In this document: positions 16,667 to 25,772 of the stretch, piece after piece
Numbering within the stretch: the first letter of the stretch is position 1
How the letters are laid out: each line of letters starts with the position of its first letter
Notes under the pieces: model-generated
The model's database searches: none
Told to the model about the DNA's origin: nothing
What the model saw: only the letters and a program-made list of their open reading frames with translations
Source: Vulcanimicrobiia bacterium
GTDB taxonomy: Bacteria > Eremiobacterota > Eremiobacteria > Baltobacterales > Baltobacteraceae
Assembly (NCBI GenBank): GCA_024281135.1
Contig: JAMXLG010000047.1
Coordinates: 27,621 to 91,620, forward strand
DNA length: 64,000 nt
Reading direction: 5' to 3'
Program-made: the position numbers and the translations under genes

Positions 16667-17515
16667 ATGTTTCGGACCGTCGTTGCCGCGCTCGCCATCC
16701 TGTGCTGTTTCGGAGCTGCGCCCACCCAACCGCGTATTGTCGCGATCGTTCCGTCGCTCGCCGAAGACGCGTTTGCGGTCGGCGCGCATGTCGTTGCGGT
16801 TTCGAAATTCACCGGCGACTCGCCGCAGGCGCGTGGACTGCCCGTCGTCGCCGATTTCCAAAGCGTCGACGTCGAAACGATCCTGCGTCTCCATCCCGAT
16901 GCCGTCATCGGAATTCCGTCGCAAGCGCGGCTGACCGAACCATTGCGCCGCGCGGGCGTGCGCGTTGTCTTGATTCCCGACGACACCTATGACGATATCT
17001 TCCGCGACTTGCAAACCGTCGGAAAGCTTGCGGACCGAACGCCGCAAGCAACGCATCTCATCGCGCAATTACAACGTCAAACCGCGCAACTCCATGCCAA
17101 GGCACAGCGCGCGTATCGCCCGAGCGTCTTCTTTGCGCTCGGCACCGGACCAATTTGGACCGTCGGCCCGCACTCGTACCTCGCGACGCTCATCGAACTC
17201 GCGGGCGGCCGCAATGCCGCGGATGATCTTTCGATGCCATGGGGTGAATATAGTGAAGAGGCGTTGCTCCGCGCGCAACCCGATGCAATCGTCGCGGGTC
17301 ACGAAACGAATCTGCAAGACGTCGTCAATCGCGAACCGTGGCGGAGCTTGCGAGCGGTGCGCGAAGGACACGTTTTCATCGTCTCGGATGAACGCATCGC
17401 GAATGCGCTCTACCGTCCGGGACCACGTTATAACGAGGGACTCCGCTGGCTGATCGAACAATTGTCGTCGCTGTCGACACCGAAGACCCGAAGCGGCCGC
17501 TCGAACCGGAACTAA
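16667..17515 (+). CDS. btuF: Periplasmic corrinoid-binding protein (BtuF-like)
   Basis: 282 residues. A signal peptide (MFRTVVAALAILCCFGAAP) is followed by a class III solute-binding fold. Features are RIVAIVPSLAEDAFAVGA, LPVVADFQSVDVETILRLHPD, VVLIPDDTYDDIF, WTVGPHSYLATLIELAGGRNAA and a C-terminal PWRSLRAVREGHVFIV. This is the BtuF/FecB layout, delivering cobalamin to BtuCD. Start ATG 16667; the longer frame runs into the riboswitch. It is transcribed away from btuB, and its last 70 bases overlap the probable beginning of hflX. Confidence 0.9.
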   Translation: MFRTVVAALAILCCFGAAPTQPRIVAIVPSLAEDAFAVGAHVVAVSKFTGDSPQARGLPVVADFQSVDVETILRLHPDAVIGIPSQARLTEPLRRAGVRVVLIPDDTYDDIFRDLQTVGKLADRTPQATHLIAQLQRQTAQLHAKAQRAYRPSVFFALGTGPIWTVGPHSYLATLIELAGGRNAADDLSMPWGEYSEEALLRAQPDAIVAGHETNLQDVVNREPWRSLRAVREGHVFIVSDERIANALYRPGPRYNEGLRWLIEQLSSLSTPKTRSGRSNRN

Positions 17516-18504
17516 TCGAGCTCGAAGCGCTCGCCGAAGCGGCCGGCGCGGAGCTGGTCGATCGCGTCGTGCAGAAACGGGCGCACGTCGACCCGGCGAC
17601 GCTCGTGGGTTCGGGCAAGGCGCACGAAATCGCCGATCTCGTGCGCGAGCGCAACGCCGGTCTTGTGCTGGTGCTCAACGATCTGCGCCCGCGTCAACGA
17701 AAGAATCTCGAGAAAATCATCAGCGTGCCGATCGTCGACCGCACGATGTTGATTCTCGATGTCTTCGCCCGGCACGCGCGCAGTCGTGAAGGCAAGCTGC
17801 AAGTCGAACTCGCGCAACTGCGCTACCGCCAATCAAATCTCATCGGCGTCGGCGCGGATCTGTCGCGACTCGGCGGCGGTATCGGGACGCGCGGTCCCGG
17901 TGAAACGAAGCTGGAAATCGACCGCCGCCGGATTCAAACGCGAATTAGCGTTTTGCGTCGTCAGCTCGAAACGGTGGAACGGCAACGCGGCACCCGCCGA
18001 GCGGCTCCGCATAAGGAGCCACTGGTCGCATTGGTTGGCTATACAAACGTGGGCAAGTCATCGCTGCTGAACGCTTTGGCACGCAGCGACGCGTACGTCG
18101 CGAACCAGCCGTTCGCAACGCTCGATCCGACGATCCGGCGCGTCTTTCTCGACGAAGGCCGGTACGTGCGCTTGGCCGACACGGTCGGGTTCATTACGGA
18201 CTTGCCGCGCGATCTCGTCAACGCGTTCCGCGCCACACTCGAAGAACTGCGCGAGGCCGACTTGCTCGTTCACGTCCTCGACGCGTCGAACCCCGATTGG
18301 CCTCGTCAGCGAGAAGCAGTCGATTCGATTTTGCATGAGCTGCAACTCGAGAGCGCACCGCGCATCCTCGTCTTCAATAAGGTCGACGCCGTGGCACACC
18401 ATTGCGCACCCGAAGGTGCTGCACTCGCCGTGAGCGCCTATACCGGACAAGGGCTCGACGCGTTGCGGTCCGCGATGGCCGAGCGGACCGCCGCCCCTGC
18501 ATAG
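17446..18504 (+). CDS. hflX: Ribosome-associated GTPase HflX
   Basis: 352 residues if started at CTG 17446. HflX splits stalled ribosomes. The HflX N-domain is visible (AVDTEDPKRPLEPELIELEA, then RAHVDPATLVGSGKAHEI), then the glycine-rich linker GGGIGTRGPGETKLE, and the G domain with P-loop GYTNVGKSS, G3 DTVGF and G4 NKVD. Homologous sequence extends upstream of the first conventional start (GTG 17569) to an in-frame stop at 17431. In that span there is no ATG, GTG or TTG, but CTG 17446 follows GAGGGA with five-base spacing. If GTG 17569 is used the protein lacks about 40 conserved residues. It overlaps btuF by 70 bases in another frame. Confidence 0.88.
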   Translation: MADRTIVVAVDTEDPKRPLEPELIELEALAEAAGAELVDRVVQKRAHVDPATLVGSGKAHEIADLVRERNAGLVLVLNDLRPRQRKNLEKIISVPIVDRTMLILDVFARHARSREGKLQVELAQLRYRQSNLIGVGADLSRLGGGIGTRGPGETKLEIDRRRIQTRISVLRRQLETVERQRGTRRAAPHKEPLVALVGYTNVGKSSLLNALARSDAYVANQPFATLDPTIRRVFLDEGRYVRLADTVGFITDLPRDLVNAFRATLEELREADLLVHVLDASNPDWPRQREAVDSILHELQLESAPRILVFNKVDAVAHHCAPEGAALAVSAYTGQGLDALRSAMAERTAAPA

Positions 18505-18524
18505 CGAATTCGCGACGTGCTCCC

Positions 18525-19232
18525 ATGCCGCCACTCAAAATCGCGCTCGTATGCGCGCTTCTGTTCTTCACGTCGGCCTGCGCTGCAGCTGGACGATATC
18601 CCGATGACCGATTTGTGGATGCGTCAAATGCCGTGCGACCCTCAGTCGTGTTACTTACGATGAAAGTGCCGCCGGAGAAGAAAGAAGATAAATACGACGA
18701 CGAGTACGCAACGGGCATCGTCGTTGCGAGCGGCACTTGGGGCACCGATATCCTCAGCGTTTCGCACGCGGTCGAAGGCGCATGGGACATCGTCGCAACG
18801 GTCGGTAATACAAAGCACATCCCTGTAACGGTCATTGCGCGAGACAAAGATCTCGACGTCGCCCTCCTGCGCACGAAACGGGGCGGCCTGCGCGTGCTTC
18901 CTCTCGGGTCGTCGTCCGATTTGAACATGCAACTCGGCCGCGATGTGGGCCTCGTCGGTTATCCTATTCCGGACGAATTCGAAGACGAAGATCTCGGGCT
19001 AGCTGCTTCATTCAACAGCGGTCACCTCTCGTCGTTGCGCAAGCACGCACTCGAAGTTTCTTTACCGATCGTTCCCGGCGAAAGCGGAGCGCCGATTTTC
19101 CTGATCGACACCGGTGCCGTCATCGGCATCGCTGAATCCCGTTTCGACGACGAGCATTCGATTGGGTTTGCGCTACCGATCGACGACGCGAAAACGTTCC
19201 TCCACAAACACGATGCCGAACACGGTTTCTAG
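18525..19232 (+). CDS. Trypsin-like serine protease lipoprotein
   Basis: 235 residues. The signal sequence ends in a lipobox-like TSAC, so the protein is probably lipid-anchored. The catalytic triad of a chymotrypsin-fold peptidase is visible: His in LSVSHAVEG, Asp in DKDLDVALL and Ser in PGESGAPIF. It has no PDZ domain, so it is shorter than DegP. It may handle damaged envelope proteins or act in a signalling cascade. It follows hflX by 20 bases. An acidic patch (PDEFEDEDLG) sits before the catalytic serine. Confidence 0.85.
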   Translation: MPPLKIALVCALLFFTSACAAAGRYPDDRFVDASNAVRPSVVLLTMKVPPEKKEDKYDDEYATGIVVASGTWGTDILSVSHAVEGAWDIVATVGNTKHIPVTVIARDKDLDVALLRTKRGGLRVLPLGSSSDLNMQLGRDVGLVGYPIPDEFEDEDLGLAASFNSGHLSSLRKHALEVSLPIVPGESGAPIFLIDTGAVIGIAESRFDDEHSIGFALPIDDAKTFLHKHDAEHGF

Positions 19233-19240
19233 CTCCGGCT

Positions 19241-20314
19241 TTAATGCTCGCGGCCCGCGATCGACGAGCGATCGCCAATCCATCGTAAGGGTGGAATTGA
19301 GAAGTAGTGGGCAAGTGCGTTGACGCGACCCGCGTAAGCCGCGCGTAGCCGCGCGAAGCGTTCCCACGCCATGTCGCGGTCGTGGAGCGTGTAGCCAGCA
19401 TGTTCTAAGCGATCGCACGCCTCATGGAACTCCTCGACGCGTAGACCCGGGTCTTTGTCGTCGAACGATTGGTGGAAGTATTTGGTGAGGTCGCTCGACG
19501 CGTGGCGCGCGAGATTGTATAAAATGCGCGCTTCACCAGAGTTCGTTTGGACGGTGGTCAACATCAATGTCGCTGCATCGAGAAGCGTACCGAGTGTCCC
19601 GACCCAGGATTCGTAATCGTGACTCGAACGGAAGTACGCGAGCACGGGATATGCGAGATGCGTCTCCATCAAAAGAGCGCACCATGATTGTGCGCTTCGC
19701 ATAAGTGTCGGTAGTGCGTCGACGGTTCCGGATTCAGCCGCGATGACGAGTAACTCGACGCCGCTTGGCGGCAGGCCGGCGCGAGCGCCCACGACGACGA
19801 CGAATTGTTCGCGCGTTTGAAAATTACCGAAGATCGCGAACAGAAACGCCGTCGCCGTACCGACGACGCTGAAGCCCGCTGCGCCCGCGGCGAGCGACCA
19901 CATACGCGTCCATCCCGAATGTCCGGCGAAGTCACCGAAACCGATCGTGAAGTATGACGTGCCTGCAAAATACAAGGCTTCGAAAAATGAATGCAAATGC
20001 GGCGTGATGTGTTCGCGCGATCCCCAGAAGATGAGTCCGAACCCGCAAAGAAGCATCAAGGTCCACGCTATCAACAGAAGTACCAAGGTGAGTGGCGCAA
20101 AGAGCGCGAGAAAATTTTCACGCGCATCCTCGTCCCCGCTGTAGAGGCGGAAAGAAAGCGCGGGCCACATTCGCCAGGTCCAACGCAACCAAACGTGGCT
20201 GACCCGGAAGACACGTCCTACCGCGCGTGGAACGATCACCGACTGGAACACGTCGCTCAGCGCAGAGAACACGAACAGCATACCGAGGACCGTCAATACG
20301 ACGCGGACGAGCAT
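19241..20314 (-). CDS. Two-pore-helix potassium channel family protein
   Basis: 357 residues. N-terminal helices (about 1-25 and 75-100) precede a pore loop with the selectivity filter TIGFGD and a following helix (SLAAGAAGFSVVGTATAFLFAIF), the layout of an Ion_trans_2 channel. The C-terminal 190 residues are soluble and helical, with no RCK/TrkA Rossmann motif that I can see, so the gating domain is unassigned. Convergent with the protease gene. Confidence 0.85.
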   Translation of the reverse strand: MLVRVVLTVLGMLFVFSALSDVFQSVIVPRAVGRVFRVSHVWLRWTWRMWPALSFRLYSGDEDARENFLALFAPLTLVLLLIAWTLMLLCGFGLIFWGSREHITPHLHSFFEALYFAGTSYFTIGFGDFAGHSGWTRMWSLAAGAAGFSVVGTATAFLFAIFGNFQTREQFVVVVGARAGLPPSGVELLVIAAESGTVDALPTLMRSAQSWCALLMETHLAYPVLAYFRSSHDYESWVGTLGTLLDAATLMLTTVQTNSGEARILYNLARHASSDLTKYFHQSFDDKDPGLRVEEFHEACDRLEHAGYTLHDRDMAWERFARLRAAYAGRVNALAHYFSIPPLRWIGDRSSIAGREH

Positions 20315-20355
20315 GCGCGGAGTGGTTCAACACCGGCTCGGCGAACGCTTGCGCT

Positions 20356-20934
20356 ATGCCGGTGACGCTCGTGACCGGGCCCGTTCGGTCCGGAAAAAGC
20401 CGTTACGTTCTGCAAATAGCCGCGCAGGCGCAAGGGCGCGTACGCTACGTCGCGACAGCAATTCGAGACGACGCCGACGATGAATGGGTGGCGCGCTTGC
20501 GGCGCCACATGCAAGACCGCCCGGCGAACTGGGAGAGTATCGAAGCGGCCGAGATCAGCCACAGCGAGTTGCTCGAGATCTTCAGCGAAGCACGAGACGG
20601 TGAATGCGTCGTCGTCGACGCGTTAGGGACGTGGATTGCCGCGCGCATTGCCACCCACCTCGATGCATTCGAGCGTGATTTTGCGGCATTTGAGAACCAG
20701 ATTGATAGCGAGGCCGCTGAAATTGCCGACGCCATGCTGGCGTCGCACGCGCACGTCATTGTCGTAACAGAAGAAGTCGGCTGGGACATCGTGCCGGCGG
20801 CAGCATCAGCGCGGCTCTTCAGAGACGTCCTGGGACGAATGAAACAGCGGTTGGCGGCAAAAGCGCGTCACGCATACCTCGTCGTATGCGGATACGCTCT
20901 CGATCTACGTGCACTCGGTGTGAACATCGGATGA
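20356..20934 (+). CDS. cobU: Adenosylcobinamide kinase/guanylyltransferase (CobU)
   Basis: 192 residues. It phosphorylates adenosylcobinamide and attaches GMP, activating a corrinoid for lower-ligand assembly. The P-loop is GPVRSGKSRY (about 8-17). The guanylylated histidine is likely in RLRRHMQDRPANW. Other landmarks are VVDALGTWIA and EEVGWDIVP, then SARLFRDVLGRMKQRLA, all characteristic of CobU/CobP. ATG 20356 is preferred over earlier in-frame codons that lie in the channel gene. No other cob genes are adjacent, so this fits salvage together with the nearby btu genes. Confidence 0.9.
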   Translation: MPVTLVTGPVRSGKSRYVLQIAAQAQGRVRYVATAIRDDADDEWVARLRRHMQDRPANWESIEAAEISHSELLEIFSEARDGECVVVDALGTWIAARIATHLDAFERDFAAFENQIDSEAAEIADAMLASHAHVIVVTEEVGWDIVPAAASARLFRDVLGRMKQRLAAKARHAYLVVCGYALDLRALGVNIG

Positions 20935-22523
20935 GCGCAGCGCTGCTGCTCGTGGTGCTCCTCTGCGCCACCGTCGCGGCAGCGATTCTTGCAAAGCGCG
21001 TCAACGTGCCTTATCCGATTGCGTTTGTACTCGGCGGCCTTTTGCTCGCGTTCGTCCCGAACATGCCCGAACCGCGCATCGATCCGCAGTTGATTTTTCT
21101 CCTCGTCCTTCCGCCGTTATTGCATGCCGGCGGATGGGCGACCGATCTCTTTGAATTCAGGCGTAACGTTCGGCCGATTACGCTGCTTGCGATTGGACTC
21201 GTCGTTTTCAGCACGGTCGTAACCGCCGTGATCGCCCACGCGTTGATTCACCTTGACTGGGCGATGGCGTTCGTTCTCGGTGCCGTCGTTTCCCCGCCCG
21301 ACGCGGTCGCAGCCGAAGCCGTATTCGAACGTATGTCGGTGCCGCGGCGCATCGTCGCAGTGCTCACCGGAGAGGGACTCCTCAACGACGCGACGGCGCT
21401 CGTGCTCTATCGATTTGCGCTCGTTGCTGCGGTGACGGGAACGTTTTCGGTCGTCAAGGCGTTGTTGTCGTTTCCCATCGTTGTTATCGGCGGCATCGTC
21501 ATCGGGTTGCTAGCGGGAGTCTTCATAGAGTTCGTGCTGCGAATACTCATGAGTCAACAGCTCGAAGATGCAACGATCTCCAACGTCATCGTTCTCATCG
21601 CACCCTACGCATCATATCTGCCGGCCGATGCGATTGGCGTCTCCGGCGTCCTTGCGACCGTGACGACAGGGATTTACTTGAACCGGCGGGCGGCGCAAAT
21701 ATCCTCATCCGAAGGACGCGTCGTCGGGAGCGCCGTGTGGAATATGATGATCTTTCTGCTCAATGCACTCGTCTTTTTGCTCATTGGACTCGAGCTTCCG
21801 CGCATCACGAGTTCGCTCGGTAATTCGTTTACGCGATTCGCACTCGATGGTCTGCTCATCAGCATTGCAGTCATCCTGATTCGCATCATTTGGGTTTATC
21901 CCGCGGTATGGCTTCCGCGCGCGCTCTTCAAGCGCATTCGTATCAATGATCCCTTGCCGCCGTGGCGATGGGTTGCCGTGATCTCGTGGGCAGGCATGCG
22001 CGGTATCGTATCACTCGCCGCGGCGCTTGCTATTCCGTTTACCGACTCATCCGGCAATCCGCTGAGCGGCCGCGCCGAGATTATTTTCATCACGTTGTGC
22101 GTCATCGTCGTGACGCTAATCTTCCAAGGATTGACGCTTAGCCCGATCATCGCGTGGCTCGGCGTCAGCGAGACGGCAAATTTGCAGAAGCGAGAATCGA
22201 AGCTGCGCATTCGGGCACTCGAGGCCGGGGTGCGGCAATTGCACGACCTCGAGCCGACGTTTCATAGCTCGTCAGAATGGGAGGCCGCGGGACGTCTACT
22301 CAACGAGTATGAGACGCGCATCGAGCACCTTCGCGGGCACCTGAGAGAGGATATCGCGGAAGAAGAAAAACTTGCGAACGAGACCGATCATCGCTTGCAA
22401 CAAGCGCTTCTCGAAGCGGAGCGCAACGAGATTGCGCGGCTGCGAATGAGCGGAGACATACCGGACGATATCTTCCGCTCGATCGCCTACGACTTGGATC
22501 TAGCGCAGCTACGGCTGCGGTGA
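20931..22523 (+). CDS. CPA1-type Na+/H+ antiporter
   Basis: 530 residues, about 12 membrane helices. The ion-binding region SPPDAVAAEAVFERM and the following LTGEGLLNDATALVLYRFAL are diagnostic of bacterial NhaP/YjcE-type CPA1 exchangers; WAGMRGIVSLAAALAIPF is the conserved arginine helix. A 120-residue cytoplasmic tail (after about residue 410) is helical and strongly charged. ATG 20931 overlaps the cobU stop by four bases. Sodium versus potassium preference is not visible. Confidence 0.92.
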   Translation: MSAALLLVVLLCATVAAAILAKRVNVPYPIAFVLGGLLLAFVPNMPEPRIDPQLIFLLVLPPLLHAGGWATDLFEFRRNVRPITLLAIGLVVFSTVVTAVIAHALIHLDWAMAFVLGAVVSPPDAVAAEAVFERMSVPRRIVAVLTGEGLLNDATALVLYRFALVAAVTGTFSVVKALLSFPIVVIGGIVIGLLAGVFIEFVLRILMSQQLEDATISNVIVLIAPYASYLPADAIGVSGVLATVTTGIYLNRRAAQISSSEGRVVGSAVWNMMIFLLNALVFLLIGLELPRITSSLGNSFTRFALDGLLISIAVILIRIIWVYPAVWLPRALFKRIRINDPLPPWRWVAVISWAGMRGIVSLAAALAIPFTDSSGNPLSGRAEIIFITLCVIVVTLIFQGLTLSPIIAWLGVSETANLQKRESKLRIRALEAGVRQLHDLEPTFHSSSEWEAAGRLLNEYETRIEHLRGHLREDIAEEEKLANETDHRLQQALLEAERNEIARLRMSGDIPDDIFRSIAYDLDLAQLRLR

Positions 22524-23006
22524 CGTAGCCGGCGCCGGCGTAACGGCGGCTGATGGCGCTGGCGCCGCACCCGGGCTCGCGCTTGCCTGCGGTGCTTCGG
22601 GATTATACGTCGGTTCTTCGCTCACTTGCGGCGTCGGTGTGGGCGGCGGAGGGAGCGTCGGGACGGAAGCCGGCTTCGTGATCGGGACCAAGCGAAGATA
22701 GCCCGCTTGCGCGATCTCGTTTTTGCGGACGCGAATCGGCGCGGAAACCGTCGAGAATCCAGGCATGCGCGCGGTGATCGTCTGCTGCCCGATTGGGATG
22801 CGGGGCAGGGTGAACGCGCCGTTCCCGTCAGCGGTTGCCGTGAAGAGCGAACCTACCGAGATAATGGCGTTCGCGATGGGACGGTTCGTCATCGCGTCGA
22901 GCACTCGTCCCGAGACCTGACCGAAGTCTTGCACGCCGACGACGCCGTTGTTGCAGCTATCGGCAACAGTTAAAAGAAAGACGAAGCCAAGAAGCAATCT
23001 GCGCAT
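22509..23006 (-). CDS. Secreted protein with a carboxypeptidase-regulatory-like (CnaB-type) domain
   Basis: 165 residues. A signal peptide ends with ADSC, possibly a lipobox. Residues about 30-110 form one prealbumin/CnaB-like repeat (GQVSGRVLDAMTNRPIANAI, ATADGNGAFTLPRIPIG, ITARMPGFST). The last 55 residues are a Pro/Ala/Ser-rich low-complexity tail that may span the wall or anchor flexibly. It overlaps the antiporter end by 15 bases, convergently. Function unknown. Confidence 0.8.
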   Translation of the reverse strand: MRRLLLGFVFLLTVADSCNNGVVGVQDFGQVSGRVLDAMTNRPIANAIISVGSLFTATADGNGAFTLPRIPIGQQTITARMPGFSTVSAPIRVRKNEIAQAGYLRLVPITKPASVPTLPPPPTPTPQVSEEPTYNPEAPQASASPGAAPAPSAAVTPAPATSPQP

Positions 23007-23096
23007 ATGATAACGATACCAGACTCATCCAATGGCTCGCTAGCACCCGTCCAAACCCGAGATTTGGCTGGGCAATTACCCAGGTAAACGCACTCG

Positions 23097-23116
23097 CTTG
23101 TGAAAAATTTCACAAG
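23097..23116 (+). promoter_or_regulatory. Rex-type operator before nuoA
   Basis: A perfect palindrome, nine-base arms around a two-base centre, containing TTGTGAA-N4-TTCACAA. That is the established binding consensus of the NADH-sensing repressor Rex, which releases DNA when NADH is high. It ends two bases before the nuoA ATG and occupies the place of a Shine-Dalgarno, so bound Rex would block both transcription and any short leader. No rex gene is in the window. Confidence 0.85.
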
Positions 23117-23118
23117 CC

Positions 23119-23472
23119 ATGAACCCGTATGGACCGGTAGGAATTTACCTCGTCGTCGCGCTCGCGGCGGCACTGTTGTTCACCTTCTTGCCCGGATTGC
23201 TCGGGCGCGCGAAGCCCAATCCGCAGAAACAGGACGCGTACGAATGCGGCGTCGAGCCGACATCGGCCGTCGCCGGACGGTTTCCCGTCCGCTTCTATCT
23301 GATTGCGATGCTCTTTGTGATCTTCGATGTTGAAGCCGCGTCGTTCTATCCGTGGGCCGTCCAAATGCACGCGCTGCGCGTGTTCGGCCTCATCGAGATT
23401 CTCATCTTCGTGATCGTGCTCGCAATTGGATACGCGTACGTGTGGAAGAAGGGTGGCTTTCAGTGGAGATAG
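23119..23472 (+). CDS. nuoA: NADH-quinone oxidoreductase subunit A
   Basis: 117 residues, three membrane helices. YECGVEP and [23 protein letters not shown] are the conserved NuoA loop and helix, with the acidic residues near the quinone channel. First gene of a complete complex I operon. There is no Shine-Dalgarno because the Rex-type palindrome lies directly upstream; a very short or leaderless message is possible. The end overlaps nuoB by ten bases. Confidence 0.96.
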   Translation: MNPYGPVGIYLVVALAAALLFTFLPGLLGRAKPNPQKQDAYECGVEPTSAVAGRFPVRFYLIAMLFVIFDVEAASFYPWAVQMHALRVFGLIEILIFVIVLAIGYAYVWKKGGFQWR

Positions 23473-23942
23473 GTCCGGGGCAATTCCTCCTCGCGCGACT
23501 CGATGATGTCGCGCGATGGGCGCAGAGCTCATCGGTGTGGCCGCTCACCATGGGCCTAGCGTGCTGCGCAATCGAGATGATGTCCGTGACGTCGGCCGAG
23601 TACGACATCGCGCGTTTGGGCTCGGAAGTCTTCCGTAGTTCGCCACGTCAAGCCGACCTCATGATCGTCTCCGGCCGCGTTGCGCAAAAGATGGCGCCGG
23701 TCGTGAAACGCCTTTACGATCAGATGGCCGACCCGAAGTGGGTGATCTCGATGGGCGCTTGCGCGAGTTCGGGCGGCGTCTTCGATAATTACGCCGTCGT
23801 TCAAGGTATCGACACGATCATTCCCGTCGACGTCTACGTTCCGGGTTGCCCGCCCACGCCCGACGGCTTGTTGTACGCCGTCAATTTGATTCAACAGCAG
23901 ATCCGTGAAGGTGGCCGCGGCGGCATTTTAGCCCGGTCGTAA
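23463..23942 (+). CDS. nuoB: NADH-quinone oxidoreductase subunit B
   Basis: 159 residues from GTG 23463, preceded by AAGAAGGG. The ligands of iron-sulphur cluster N2, the last before quinone, are seen as the tandem cysteines in LACCAIEMM, the cysteine in [10 protein letters not shown] and that in [10 protein letters not shown]. Full length for the family. The longer reading frame upstream lies in nuoA and is ignored. Confidence 0.96.
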   Translation: MEIGPGQFLLARLDDVARWAQSSSVWPLTMGLACCAIEMMSVTSAEYDIARLGSEVFRSSPRQADLMIVSGRVAQKMAPVVKRLYDQMADPKWVISMGACASSGGVFDNYAVVQGIDTIIPVDVYVPGCPPTPDGLLYAVNLIQQQIREGGRGGILARS

Positions 23943-23952
23943 GGAAAACACG

Positions 23953-24555
23953 ATGCCCAGTACACAACAGCCGCCGATCGCGGGTGCCGCGATCGATCCC
24001 CCGAGCGTGCGCCCGGCGATCGATGATGCCCTCATCGAACGTGTCGAGCCGCAAGCATTGCACGCGCGTTTGGAAGCACTTAAAGCGGAAGGCTACACGA
24101 TGCTGCTCGATCTCGGCGCGGTGGATTATTTGCCGCGCGAGCCGCGCTTCGACGTCGTCTTTCATCTATTGAAGATGCCGGTGAAATCGGCAACCGTACA
24201 GCAACTCGGCGCGCCGCAACGCCTGCGCGTGCTCTGCGGCCTTCGCGACGGCGAGCATTTGCCGACGGTGATGGATCTGTGGCGCAACGCGGACTGGGCC
24301 GAGCGCGAAATCTTCGATCTTTTCGGCATCGTCTTCGACGGTCACGTCGATCTGCGCCGCATTCAGATGCCATACGACTGGGAAGGCCATCCGCTGCGAA
24401 AAGATTATCCGCTGCGCGGACCGGCGCGCGAACGCTCGCCGCGCCCGTCATTTGCACTCAAGAGCAACGTGCAAGCCGGCACACCGCCGACGGGCCGCAC
24501 GCTCGAAGCGTTGCAAGAACAGGTTAAGCGCGCGCGCGAGGAGGACGGCAAGTGA
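23953..24555 (+). CDS. nuoC: NADH-quinone oxidoreductase subunit C
   Basis: 200 residues; the 30-kDa peripheral-arm subunit. The family signature ERDIFDLFG appears as [15 protein letters not shown], followed by [21 protein letters not shown]. Start ATG 23953 has an AAGGAAAA ribosome-binding site. Separate from nuoD (not fused as in E. coli) and overlapping it by four bases. Confidence 0.95.
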   Translation: MPSTQQPPIAGAAIDPPSVRPAIDDALIERVEPQALHARLEALKAEGYTMLLDLGAVDYLPREPRFDVVFHLLKMPVKSATVQQLGAPQRLRVLCGLRDGEHLPTVMDLWRNADWAEREIFDLFGIVFDGHVDLRRIQMPYDWEGHPLRKDYPLRGPARERSPRPSFALKSNVQAGTPPTGRTLEALQEQVKRAREEDGK

Positions 24556-25772
24556 GTATGTCGACCACTCCGCTGACGCCGGAGATCGTTTCACAAGAAG
24601 GCAACGCGATGGTCCTCTCGATGGGACCACAGCATCCCTCGACGCACGGCGTGCTGCAGATCATGCTCGAGATCGAAGGCGAATCAGTCGTCAAAGCCGA
24701 GCCCGAAATCGGGTACCTGCACACCGGCATCGAAAAAAACATGGAGAATCTGTTTTGGTCGCACGGGCAGACCAATGCAGAACGCATGGATTATCTCGCG
24801 CCCTCTTCGAACGCACTCTGTTACGCGCTCGCGGTTGAAAGACTGCTCGGTATTACCGACCGCATTCCCGAGCGCGCGCAGCACGTTCGCGTGCTCTCAG
24901 CTGAATTGACCCGCATTGCATCGCACTGCGTGTGGCTTGGAACGCACGGCATCGACCTCGGGGCGATCTCCGTGTTTTTCTACTGTTTCGATCTGCGCGA
25001 GAACATTCTCGATCTGCAAGAGGCAGCGGGCGGTGCGCGCATGCACCCGAATTACATTCGGGTCGGCGGACTCAACGGTGATTTGCCCGACGGCTATCTC
25101 GACAGACTCGATGCGGTGATCGCGAAGTTCCCCGGGCGCATGAGAGAATTGCGCGGTCTGCTGCAAGCGAACCCGATCTTTCAAGACCGCACGATCGACG
25201 TGGGTTTCATAAGCGCGGAAGATGCAGTGCAATGGGGCGTGACCGGTCCGCCGCTGCGCGGCAGCGGTATCGCCTACGATGTCCGCAAAGCGTATCCGTA
25301 CTCGGGTTACGATCAGTTCCAATTCGACATCCCGACGCGCACGGAAGGCGACGCGTATGCGCGTTTCCTCGTGCGTCTCGATGAAATGGAAGAGTCGATG
25401 CGTATCATCGAACAGGTACGCAAGAAGCTCGACGCGCCGGGTCCGATTGCCATCGACGATCCGAAGATCTTCGCGCCGCCCAAAGAGACGATCGCGCTCT
25501 CGATGGAAGCGCTGATCCATCACTTCAAGATCGTCAGCGAAGGCTTCCGCGTGCCGCCGGGCGACGTGTATCAGTCGATCGAGGGTCCGCGCGGCGAACT
25601 CGGTTATTATATCGTGAGCAACGGTGAGAACCGGCCGTACCGCGTACGCACGCGTCCGCCGAGTCTCTATAATTTGCAGTGCCTCAAGGGCATGGCGCCG
25701 GGCAATCTGATCGCCGATTTGGTCGTTATGATCGGTTCGCTCGACCCGGTCTTCGGTGAGGTCGATCGCTAA
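24552..25772 (+). CDS. nuoD: NADH-quinone oxidoreductase subunit D
   Basis: 406 residues, the 49-kDa subunit that forms the quinone pocket with Nuo[21 protein letters not shown] carries the quinone-facing His; [33 protein letters not shown] and the C-terminal [12 protein letters not shown] are family landmarks. GTG 24552 (overlapping nuoC) or ATG 24558 could start it. The stop overlaps the nuoE ATG. Confidence 0.95.
   Translation: MSMSTTPLTPEIVSQEGNAMVLSMGPQHPSTHGVLQIMLEIEGESVVKAEPEIGYLHTGIEKNMENLFWSHGQTNAERMDYLAPSSNALCYALAVERLLGITDRIPERAQHVRVLSAELTRIASHCVWLGTHGIDLGAISVFFYCFDLRENILDLQEAAGGARMHPNYIRVGGLNGDLPDGYLDRLDAVIAKFPGRMRELRGLLQANPIFQDRTIDVGFISAEDAVQWGVTGPPLRGSGIAYDVRKAYPYSGYDQFQFDIPTRTEGDAYARFLVRLDEMEESMRIIEQVRKKLDAPGPIAIDDPKIFAPPKETIALSMEALIHHFKIVSEGFRVPPGDVYQSIEGPRGELGYYIVSNGENRPYRVRTRPPSLYNLQCLKGMAPGNLIADLVVMIGSLDPVFGEVDR

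Noticed and set aside
17431..17569. Frameshift or pseudogene in hflX
   Set aside because: The frame is intact from CTG 17446 to the stop and all G motifs are present; a non-standard start explains the missing ATG better.
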